A stretch of 64,000 nucleotides of DNA from Ahaetulla prasina (Eukaryota > Chordata > Lepidosauria > Squamata > Colubridae): NCBI RefSeq assembly GCF_028640845.1, contig NC_080546.1, forward strand, positions 72,521,051-72,585,050. The letters are read 5' to 3'. The position numbers and the translations under genes were made by a program. Shown here piece after piece: positions 45,180-56,400 of the stretch (position 1 is its first letter; each line of letters opens with the position of its first letter). The notes beneath the pieces are model-generated. The model saw only the letters and a program-made list of their open reading frames with translations. It searched no databases and was not told the origin of the DNA.

Positions 45180-46580
45180 GCATAGTAAGAGAAAAGAGGG
45201 GAAAATTACATTGTCTGCATAATATTGTATCACTTAGTAGTTCTTAGATCAAACTAGATACTGATCACAACTCTACAGTTCTACCTTGATACAATTTTGT
45301 TGTTTTCAAGAAAGATTATGGCATAGAGGTTCATTATTTTGGTTTTTATAATTCATATTTATTCCTTGCTTATCTTCTACTTTTATTCTTTGCTATTATT
45401 ACTTGAAAAGACACATATTTACAGATAAGATCATGTCACTGACATATAAAGATGAATTATATTTTAACAATGGCTCACAAGGCTCTTGCTATTCTTTCAC
45501 TGATAACTTGCTATTGTGATTTTTAAAATATACTTTTGAGTATTTAATTGTGGATTTTATAAGACTTTTTTTTAAAAAAATCACCTCATTTCATGATTTT
45601 GCCTTGAAAGCAACAAATCTGAGTAATTTTTAAATTGTTAATCATTCTACAAGGATTTAGAATTATTATAAATTACATCACAAATTAAACTATTCCCTTT
45701 TATCATTGCAACACTGATGAAATTACGATATTACGATATAATATATTCCAGGAACATGACATAGAAATCAAAGACGCACTATAAATATGCATTCAATCTG
45801 CTTTACACAGAAGCTATAAACACTGAAAGTATCAGATATTATCTCTTGATTATTGTTGACAGTTTGACATGAAAATAATCTAAAAAGACTGTGCTAATGA
45901 AAAGGTTTAATATCCCAGGTATTTTTGGGATGCCAAATAAAGTTGCTGCCCTAATGGAAGGAGTGCTACATTAACATAGTTACAGTACAACTTATACTGA
46001 ATATTATAATTTAGAAACTTTGAAGCTCTTGTTTTGCATAGTAATTGGGTTAATAATCTTGGGAAGCAGAATAATCTGATCCATTTTTACTTACAGATGA
46101 CAACAGCTCTGTACAACAAAACACAGCAAAAAGATTTGCCAGAAATAAGAGAACTGATCAACATGAAGATTTTGCGTAAGAATTCCTATGTGTAGTATGT
46201 TACCAGTGGTCATCCTGGAGCCGGTAGAGATCGGGTCTCATATGTGCTGACTTTGTGTCACTTCAGGGTAATTGTAAACAATTACAGGTTGCAGGGGTGA
46301 AGTTTACAAGGCAAATTTTTACTAAGCAAGCTTCTGGTTCTGCCTTAGGCATAAAGCCAGCTCAATGACCTTGGGCCACTTTCTCTCTCTTAATTTTAGG
46401 AAGCAGGCTATGGCAAACCACCTCTGAAAAACCTTGTTAAGACAACCAGAAGTCAAAACTGAGTCAAAAAGACCAGAAAACAGCAATTGTCTTTCTTCTG
46501 GGTTCGTCTTATTCCAAAAAATGCAAACATCATTGTCTTTAATGATTGCCACATAGTCATAATGTGTGTAATGGATAAAT
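45180..46580. other. AT-rich intergenic DNA, nothing recognised
   Basis: Unique-looking sequence with a 76-codon minus frame at 46322-46552 that has no recognised domain. Confidence 0.4.
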
Positions 46581-46584
46581 GATA

Positions 46585-47353
46585 TTTTATTTATTTATTT
46601 ATTTGATTTTTATACCGCCCTTCTCCCGAAGGACTCAGGGCGGTGTACAGGCAAGATAAAACCAACAACAAGGGCCGGTTTAGCTCACGCTGGTAAAAGC
46701 CTGTTATTAAGAACACAATAGCCTGCAATTACTGCAGGTTCGAGCCCGGCCCAAGGTTGACTCAGCCTTCCATCCTTTATAAGGTAGGTAAAATGAGGAC
46801 CCAGATTGTTGGGGGGGCAATAAGTTGACTTTGTAAAAATATACAAATAGAATGAGACTATTGCCTTATACACTGTAAGCCGCCCTGAGTCTTCGGAGAA
46901 GGGCGGGGTATAAATGTAAACAAACAAAAAAAAATACAATATACAGGTTAAAATGCCATTTAAAAAACTTATTTAAAATTAGCCTGAAATTAAAATTACC
47001 GTAAACTAAAAACCCCGTTTAAAAATTAATAAAATTTCACATTAAAAATCCAATTTAAGCCAGCCCCGCGCGGATAAAGAGATGTGTCTTCAGTTCGCGA
47101 CGGAATGTCCGAAGGTCAGGTATTTGACGTAAACCCGGGGGAAGCTCGTTCCAGAGTATGGGAGCCCCCACAGAGAAGGCCCTTCCCCTGGGGGCCGCCA
47201 GCCGGCATTGTTTGGCGGACGGCACCCTGAGAAGTCCCTCTCTATGGGAGCGTACGGGTCGGTGGGAGGCATGTGGTAACAGCAGGCGGTCCCGTAAGTA
47301 CCCAGGTCCTAAGCCATGGAGCGCTTTAAAGGTCGTAACCAACACCTTAAAAT
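46585..47353 (-). mobile_element. L2-like LINE 3' part, interrupted by a SINE
   Basis: The left piece 46585-46660 is the reversed 3' tail ((TTTA)n, then ACCGCCCTTCTCCCGAAGGA). The right piece, from about 46936, holds the C-terminal ORF in reverse ([40 protein letters not shown], then HLFIRAGLA). The two belong to one copy split by the SINE at 46672-46935. It is 5'-truncated. Confidence 0.9.
46672..46935 (+). mobile_element. SINE nested in an L2-like LINE
   Basis: Full-length copy with head GGGCCGGTTTAGCTCACGCT, B-box-like GCAGGTTCGAGCCC, the CTCAGCCTTCCATCC body and tail CCGCCCTGAGTCTTCGGAGA followed by ATAAATGTAAACAAAC. Its tail shares sequence with the 3' end of the LINE it sits in, though in the opposite orientation. 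Confidence 0.92.
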
Positions 47354-49857
47354 ATGAAATTAGTGCTATTTTAAAGAATGTGTCAGAATAACTTTCCAAT
47401 TCTGAAGTTTCTTTTTAATGTGATTCAATTATTTCCAAACTATTAAAAGCATTGTTTGTCAAAGAATAATCTAAATCATTTATCATTCAGTGTAGTAATT
47501 ATTCGGATCTGAGAAAAGCCTCTTCATATAAAAATGGCTATTTTGGAAATGTATGTTATTAAAGCATCCTAAAAATAAAATAAGCAGCAAATGATTCATT
47601 ATTCTATTTTTAAGACCGTGACTATGGGATTAGTTTAGGATTTTATGGTGTGTACATACTTTCCTGAAATGTGAACATTGTTTCTATCATCCATAAAAAT
47701 GGAATTTATATCCTACTATTTTTTGTATCATTAATTATAGAAGGAGTTATGAGAAATTATTTGGGTTTTTTGCAAATGCTTATTACTGATTTTCATCCAT
47801 TTTTTGGGGAAAAACTTGTTTCAAGTTTTGAACTTGCTCGGCTCAAACTCTGTTTTGAGATGACTTGCCAAATATTATGCATCCAAATAGTACAAAAAAG
47901 GGAAGGAAAAATACTAAAATGGGGAGGCGTCAAAGCCCTTCAGTGATAACTTTTATGCTTCATAAATGCCAACTGAATGCTGAGAGGCAAACACCTGAAA
48001 GTCACACGGAAGGGAATGTAATACCCAGGAAGTCACAGTTGATTGAGATTCTCTGCTTCATTACATTTTGCTTGAAGGTCATACTTGTCTTTGATTATAG
48101 CACTCTAACCCCTGGCTTCACCTGAATGAACTAGAATTCAGTTTCAAAACACCTTTATAGGATAGTTTATTTGCTAATATTTTGGGTGCTGCTAGAAACC
48201 TTGCTATTTAGAACCATAAATGTATTATTCAGCTGCTGCAGCTGTTATTATGGTTTACCAGTGGTCAGTTTTTATTTTGTTCCGTTTGGTTTATTTTTAG
48301 AATTTAAAATTGTTTTAGAAGCTACTAGCTGTTCAGGGTTCATCATGAATGTTAATAAGACTATTTAAAGGTATTTAAACAAAACTGTTTATGCAATACT
48401 GATTTCCTCTCCCTTGTTATTTATGGACAGCTGCTCTTAAAAATCAGGAGATTCTTCAGAACGGGATAATCAGACAGAAAGAGTGAGAGAGAGCAATGAT
48501 GTGTGAAGGTGCCCTTTGTTCAGTGTTGAATCTAAATTACTGTCTATACTTAGTAATGAGAAAGCAAACCAAAGCTTATTACATTGATTGTTAGTGGAAC
48601 TAATTCAGAGATCAAATCCAATGGCAGATACTATCTTTACTTTTGAATAAGTATCTTTACTTATCCAAGTACAAGAGGACAAAAAGTGTAATGTTGTATT
48701 TCAATACATTGTAATGTTGAAGTAATGACAGGCTGCTGTAGATTCACTCCCATAAAATATGTCTACCCGTTTTTTGCTGCCTCTTACTACTGCCATTTTA
48801 TGAAATAGCTGAGGAACGTAGGAGATAATAAATGTGTTCTGGGCATTGTGGAGTTACGCATCAATCATTTACAGACAAACTATTAATTTACTCTAAACAG
48901 ATGCTTGTATCTCAGCATACTCAAAATTGCTCCACTTAACCGAAATCATACTTATATATAAATTCATCTCTGGAGAGTATTGAGGAAAAATATAGGGGCA
49001 CAAGAAAATAACACAGTGAAGAGATTACACACGGGAGATCTTCCATACTTGTACTAATGAAGCAAACTATCCTAAGGCGAAGAAAACTGCTTCAAAAAGC
49101 AAGTAGTTCAGTCTCAGATCAAAATGCTGAAGCGAGCCTGATCTGTCTCTTCAATACCAGCCTAGCTATTTTAAGCTGATGCCACACATGAATCAGGTCC
49201 TTTGCTTTGAAGGTGTGCTTTAACTGAAACCTTGGCAAGAGAAGTTCCCTTCAAAGCTCCATACAGCTTTACTGCCTGGTTACTTATATTTCTTTGTCCC
49301 TGTGTGTTCTGAAAAGTTGTTCTCTTGTTAAAAGTACAGAATAATACTTGGGTATATAAATATTCCAGATTATTCACAGGTAATGTTTTACAAATTGCAT
49401 CTGTAGAGATACCCAGAACTTGCTGATGAACTTGCCACATAGGAGCACTTCGTTGACTAGATCAGCAGTACAGCCCTTGATTATATTATGCCAAATAAGC
49501 AGAGAATGGAGATCCCTTTGGTATTAAACAGGTAATGGAATTTTAATTATGTACCTGCCACAATGCCATTTATAATTAGCATGGTATAATCAGATACTCA
49601 TTCCCCCACTGTAGGTAGGTTGATGAAGATCAAGTCACATTACTGTATATCATCCGGTAAAGTATATTTGAAGCATTAATAGAGCCCTGAAGGTAAATAA
49701 ACTACTTTGGGCTAAATTATAATATAATGTGTGGATGGAAAGACCCACCCTAATGGATTAAGCAGTCAAAATGATAGTGGGAAGCTTGTGAGATTCTGTT
49801 AATATAGCATTGCAATAAAATAGAATTAGTTCATCCAGTGGCGTTTCCTGACTGGTA
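47354..49857. other. AT-rich intergenic DNA, no gene recognised
   Basis: No repeat boundary or exon found. The stretch 49020-49450 is less AT-rich and could be conserved noncoding DNA, but I have no comparison. Confidence 0.4.
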
Positions 49858-50414
49858 CAATGTTTCCCCGAAAATAAGAGCCTGTCTTATATTTTTTTGA
49901 ACCCCGAAATAAGCACTTGGCCTTATTTTTGGGGAGGTCTTATTATTTTGGGGCATATGGAGCAAGATGGAGCAAGGGGCCGTGGTAACATGGAGCAAGG
50001 GGCCGTGGTAGCTCAGGCTGTAAGAAGCCTGTTATTAAAACAGAGCAGCCTGCAATTACTGCAGGTTCAAGCCCGGCCCAAGGTTGACTCAGCCTTCCAT
50101 CCTTTATAAGGTAGGTAAAATGAGACCTAGATTGTTGGGGGGGCAATAAGTTGACTTTGTAAATATACAAATAGAATGAAACTATTGCCTTATACACTGT
50201 AAGCCGCCCTGAGTCTTCGGAGAAGGGTGGCATATAAATGTAAATTAAAAAATTAAAAAAAAAGATGGGAATCCTCTTGCTGGCTTACCTTATTTCCAGC
50301 TCTGTCTCCCTAACCTTAACCACAGGAAATGGCAGGAACCGGCTGCGCATGCATTTCAATATTTTCAGGGGAGGGTTTATTTTCAGAGGCGGGCTTATTT
50401 TCGGGAAAACACAG
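49858..50414. mobile_element. TA-flanked transposon of the 2960 family, carrying a SINE
   Basis: The left end CAATGTTTCCCCGAAAATAA and right end TTATTTTCGGGAAAACACAG are inverted copies, each next to TA. The motif CCCGAAATAAGCACTTGGCC is shared with 2960 and 57600. The SINE at 49999-50265 is inserted inside. Confidence 0.85.
49999..50265 (+). mobile_element. SINE nested in the 49858 element
   Basis: Same family as 35222 and 46672: GGCCGTGGTAGCTCAGGCTG head, GCAGGTTCAAGCCC, CAGCCTTCCATCC and CCGCCCTGAGTCTTCGGAGA tail, then an A-rich end. ATGGAGCAAGGGGCCGTGGT is duplicated at the 5' junction (49969 and 49990), probably a local duplication at insertion. Confidence 0.9.
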
Positions 50415-52953
50415 TATATCTAAGAAGGCTGATTACAATATAAATTTACTGAAGATAAGGAGGTGAATATGTACAAATAGCAGTAGGAAACAGCAGAAGT
50501 GAAGAGTATTGATGACTAAAAAAGAGCTTTCTATATGTAAGAATCTTAAACTTATTACAAAGGAAATCATACATGTCATAAGGGTATTCAATTAGAGGGT
50601 ATTCAATTAGCTTTTTTTTTTTTTGCTAATAGATTTGATAGATTTATGGCAAGGTATATTCAAGCAAAATCTGGATTAGATGTTGATAATTAGGCTACTA
50701 GAGTGAAATGTCAACCAATTGTATGTCAAAAATAAAATGTCCATAGCAAAATGTTTTAGCTTTGTAAAAGGTTGTAACAGACCTTCAATTGAGACGTCCT
50801 AAGAATGCCTAGTTTCTTCAGAGGTGACCTGGCTATTGTAATAAATGAATTATTCCATATGATTATCAGAACTCTAGTAATTGTCTTTGCAAACAATGAA
50901 GGCTTACTTCTAACAAAGTCATCATAAGTCAGATATATAATGTCTAGCATGCTTGCCTTTTGCAGATGTTCATAACAATTCCTTCTCAGGAGGCAATGAT
51001 GGTTTATATCCAGAAATTTGATTCAGAAGCGGAAAATGTAAAAGAAAAAGAGCATGATGTAATAAAATGAGTAACGTATCTGTGAAATTAACAGAAAAGA
51101 TGTAACAGATTTGAATAAAATCTGAACAATATGCACACAAGAAAGTGAAAGTGGTTTAATTATGAATGAAAGCTGATTTAAATATGAATTAGTGTCATGT
51201 AAGTGCATATGATAGCAGTAATCTTATGCTGATAATTGTTGCATATTCTGGCAATTCTGGAAAAATCAGAGGTGGGCTTTAGGAAAAATATGACCATTCA
51301 TGTCCATTATTTTATAATGGACATGAATGGTAGCGTAGGTATGATAAGAGTGTAGAGAGTAGAGAGACTTGGGTTCTTCAGAAACTAAAAAAGAATTCTG
51401 TCTTGAAAAATATTATCTTTTCAATCCATGGAAAAACCATAGTAGGAATCATGGAATGAAAAGTGAATAAATTGCAGAGATTGGGTCTGCTAATCTTAGA
51501 AAGGGCTTTTGGAAGATGCAAGAGCTGTCATCAAGAATTTGATGAACAGCTAACAAAATTATTCAATTTTTTCAAGAAGACAAAACAAGAAACAATGGGG
51601 TTTAGGCACAAGTTAATTTCTTTATGTTAAGAGCTGTTTAGTCATAGATCATGCTACTCAGAAAGTAGTGAATTCTTCACTAGGGTTGGTTAAACAAAAG
51701 GTTGAATGTTCAATTGTCAAGAATTTATTCCCATACAGAACAGGAGGCTGAATTTGATGAATTTCCATAATCCCAACATTTATATTCTATGATTCTAACA
51801 AATATGGATCTGGAAACTGAAGTATCAAAACTTAAAGTAGTTGTGTTTGTTGTGAAAAATAGAAAACTTTGTTCCACAGTATACATAAATGGAAAAACCA
51901 AACCTAAAATATTGAATTGGTATCTCTTGGCTGAACATTAATAAAAAAATGAGAAAATGGATTAAAATTACAGTGGATAAATAGTAACTCCTGTGGTGAT
52001 TGTTGCAAGAAATGAATTATTTGTTCAAAGAACAAAAACGGCTTATATATTTCTACAGTGAATATACATAGTAAAACAAGGAGAAGGTTAAGAATTAATG
52101 GATTCTGAAGAAATGTAAATTGAATATAATGACCAGTCTAAAATAAGTATATTGACATATAATTGATCAAATATAAAGAATGAATTAATAAATATATAAG
52201 GAAAAGTTAATATATTAATGGTTTGGTGAAAAAAGCCGGAAAAATGAAAAATTTATAGTTGTAACACTAGTAGTTACACAGAAATAAGCCACGTTAGCTA
52301 TAATGTAGTCTCAGGTAAACCTACATTAGTTTAGCCTTATAGTAAAAATCAAATGTATTACAAAAGAGCATTAACGTTGAAAATAAGCATGATGTATACA
52401 TAGATATGTAGTAAAAACATGTTTTGTTCCCATGCTTTTAAAATTATTTTCTAGTATTTCGTTGAATGTTCTCTAAGCACAATTAAGCATGTGCCCACCA
52501 AAATATTACAGACATGGATACTGCTAAGGTTTGGTTGAGTTATGGAGATTTTAATCTATTTTTTACATTGAAATGCTTTCTATGGTAGTATAGAGCAATT
52601 ATAAAGGAGCAACAGAGAATACAGAATTTCAACATATTACATTGAGAAACAAGAAATTTTGTTTCAGAGGAAATTATAAATTTATACACATTAGAGACCT
52701 GTATAAATCTGTAAAAATAGTTTTTAACAATGTGGACAGTAAAAATAAATATTTAATACCTTTTCCATTATATTTGTATGGAAACATAAACAGACACTAA
52801 ACACCTTTCCATATTTTTATCCCATACAAAATTCTCATTTTAATTTCTGTACATAACTAAAAATAGTGTACCTCGGTCAAAGCAAATAAGAAAATATTAA
52901 CATATCTACCATATACATTTAATTGTATAGGTTGTCTGAAAATATATCCTGTC
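50415..52953. other. AT-rich DNA, includes the NAF1 3' untranslated region at its right end
   Basis: No repeats or frames of note. NAF1 is transcribed leftward, so some of this must be its 3' untranslated region. An ATTAAA on the minus strand at 52918-52923 is only about 30 bases past the stop, and no clear AATAAA is nearby. Confidence 0.5.
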
Positions 52954-53405
52954 CTAAGGAGAACTGCCGGTGTTAGGCTCTATAGATGGTGGGGGCAGTG
53001 GAGGTGGTGGTGGTGGAGGTAAAGATAACATAGACAATAAAGGCTCATAGGTGTTCTGAGGGCATGTAGGAGGCCACCCCCAATCTATTGGTGGAGGTGG
53101 AGGTGGAGGTGGAAAATTTGTATTATGACTAACAGTTTCAAAAGATGGTGGTGGGAAGGAATACTGATGTCTTCTCATACTTTCCAGTCTCTGTTGCTCA
53201 CAAAAAGTAGGTGGTTTCTGCAAGTGTGCATAGTCAGAGGAATAATACTGTGGAGTTATATTGTGCTGTCTATAGAAATGTGGAAAAGAAGCTACATGAG
53301 GCGGTCTGCCCCATGAAAACCTGGTGGTAGGCTGTCCTCTACAATATCCACCTGAATATTCTGAAGGAGGTTGTCGTCTGGATCGATAATTTGGCCCATT
53401 ATCAT
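52954..53405 (-). CDS. NAF1: NAF1 terminal exon, proline-rich C-terminus
   Basis: This 452-bp exon holds the last 149 codons and a TAG stop at 52954-52956. The first half is rich in arginine, tyrosine and glycine (for example [17 protein letters not shown]). The second half has two polyproline runs, one before IDWGWPP and one before the end IEPNTGSSP. The acceptor is TTCCTTCTTTTAG. Proline runs here are known in mammalian NAF1. The 3' untranslated region extends to lower coordinates, and the poly(A) signal is not certain. Confidence 0.94.
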
Positions 53406-56400
53406 CTAAAAGAAGGAAACAAAAACCCAAAGAGATTAGCATAATTTAATAGTTTATGAATATTGTATAAACAAGGAATAAATAATGCTATGTTTTCCCT
53501 AAGACTACACTGTTAATTAAATAAACCGAAGTTCTGAATAAACTCTTGCCATACTATATAACAGTCATCAAATTGTGTACTAATTGTTTATTTTTTAATA
53601 TATTTTTATTTAAAAAGCATATGCTTTTAAATATTATGTAGTACATATTAGGTTCCCTAATGGAAAACACCGAGGTAGCATTTGATTCTTTTAGTTACAG
53701 ACTCTGCAGCAAAGGAATAAAATTTAGTGTTTAGAGAAAAATTTAACACCTGTTGGCCAGATAAAGTAAGTATAAATCTGGAAAGAGGCAACTGTGAATA
53801 GTTCAAGATTAGTATTATCGAAGACATTCTTCATAAATATAAAAACCCGCAGATTGACAATTACAAATGCATTTATATTTATAATACATGATTTATTATC
53901 GATGTCCCACTTTCCACATTCAGCATTATTTTGATTATTTTGACAAAGGTAGCATTATTTTTCTTAGTAAATACCAAAAACTGTTAACCAAAGTTCTTTT
54001 GCTTCCCACTATTTCTATTTACTTGATGCCTGAAGAGCTGAAGAAAACTGTTCTTGCACTTTTTATAAAGAGTAATTCTTATAAATATAAAAATACTAAA
54101 TTTGAAAGGCTCTTAAATTTAAAGTCAAAAGTGAGGAATGGATTATATCAACATTAAACAAATAATATATAAAACTGGATTTCTGTATTGTTTAAATATT
54201 TATTCAATATTTCAGAAAAGCAGCTACTTACTGCTATCATTTTGCTGTGATCTGAGCTTCTTTCTTTTTATATTCTGAGATTTCTTGTGTGATTTTGCTA
54301 TTTTTTCTTTTTCATCATCACTAAAATCTAAAGCCTAGAAAAAAAATAAAACAAAAAATTGGAAGGTTAGAAAAAAGTGAAGGTTTACATTTTATAGCAA
54401 TTCCACAATATCTAGCCATTTATCTAAGAACAGTGCAATGTTTTGGATTTAATTCCAAGAACAGTACAAATAAACATACAAGGATAGCACTTCTTTGCAA
54501 GTCTATAAGATTTGTATCTTTTCATATAGTATATATGCTCTTAAAAAGTTGCAAAGGCATTATCTTTGTACTCCTACTCACCCCAATGCACCTTTTCCAA
54601 ATTATTTCCAAAATACTTCTTAGCCACTTTTCAATTATGAAAGAATTCAGAGATTAAATGACATAAAGTCACTTTACCACTGGAGCACTTAGCATACAAG
54701 ACTTGTGTGGCTTGGAGGAATAGAACATGGAGAATGCTAGAATATTCTGTTTCTGGATCTGCAGGTTGGCATATCTCTATGGATGGTATTCATCATACTG
54801 GTAGAAGGGAACTTCTGGAACCTTTCAATCCCTTCTCCTTAAGAATCCCTCAAAAACCCACAGATGATAGATCTGGTTCGTTTTGAATATATGAACTTTG
54901 ACATAAAGTAGGAAAGAGAGAATCCTTAAAAAATTGTGGCTTGCATCCTAAATTTCTAATGAAAGTTAGCATGTAAGGACCTCAATTTTGGACTTTAGAA
55001 AGGGAATTTTTTTTTAATATAATAGTAAGATCTGAGTGGGAAATGCATCACCAACAACTTTTTTGAGTTATTAAAAACAAATGAACTTTAAAAGAAGTTA
55101 AACTGAAGTTATCACTTCAGGAAAAAAATATATAAGATTCTCCAGGAGGAGGAATTCATTTTTCCAAGTTAATGTTACTTCTTATGTGATATTCTCTGCA
55201 TATATTATTATTCTTTTAAAAAGAAAGGAAGTGCATTTTGAATTGGGAAAAAACTGAAGGGCAAAATCAGTATGCAAAGCATATTCTTGCCTCAGGAGGT
55301 GGCTCGTCATCATTCTTCCAAGATGCATCTGATCCCTTTTCTCTAGAACGCAAAAGAGGGTGTGTTTTTTTTATAAAGAACAAAAGATAGATTCCTATGT
55401 GTACACGCACACAATATTAGCGTTATTTGAAAGTTAATATTTTCTTCTTTAAAATAAAACTAAGCCATTGTGCTTCACAAGGAAAATGGCAAAATCTTTT
55501 GGAAAGTTACCAGATGTGTATTTTGAGACACTCTATAGCAGCGGTTCTCAACCTGTGGGTCGCGACCCCGTTGGGGGTCAAATGACGATTTGCCAGGGGT
55601 CGCCTAAGACCATCGGAAATATGGGAAGTATATTTGCGAGTCGAAGAATCGTGCTCCAATGGTTGACTCCACAAGCCAGCTGCAGGCTCTTCAAATCGCT
55701 AGCCGAATTCGGCTTCAGGCGCAATGAATTAAAAAAGAGAGAAATCTTTGATCTCTCCCTCTCAAGCCAGCTGCAATCACTCCCAATTGCTAGCCTAATC
55801 TGGCTTCAGGCACGATAAACTTAATAGCGGAGGAGTCTCCTCTTTAATGCCTCCGTCCTCAAGGCAATCGCAAGCAGTTTAGATCGCAAGCCAATACGGC
55901 TTCAGGCGCAATAAATTCAAAACGAAAATAATTTTACGGTTGGGTTCGCCACATTGTGGGGAATCGTATTAAAGGGGTCGCAGCACTATAAAGGTTGAGA
56001 ACCACTGCTCTATAGAACGCAACTCCTGGTCTGTGGACAGGCACTCTCTCCACTGAACTGGGCTCTGGTGCCCAAAATGTTGGGGGCCGCCGCTCTAGAA
56101 CAGCTTTCCTCAACCAGAAGACCAATGATTTTCTGACTATAGTGGTCACAACAATCATAATTCAAGTTACTATGACTAGGTAAGATTATATTCAAAAACA
56201 TATGGTGGATAGCAAGTAGAGGAAGACTGCTTTAGTAAGCCTTCGCAGAGAATCCAGCTCATAATCAAAATTCTAAATACAGAATCAAGTTATGAAATAT
56301 ATGAGGAAATATGTAAATCTTAATTCTTAATTGTTGAGATATAGTTAAACATGCAGAGATTGGTCACTAGGACCTAAATAGGAGGCGGAAGGTGTGTTGG

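Noticed and set aside
53125..53316. Plus-strand frame over the NAF1 last exon
   Set aside because: It is antisense to a clearly conserved coding exon.
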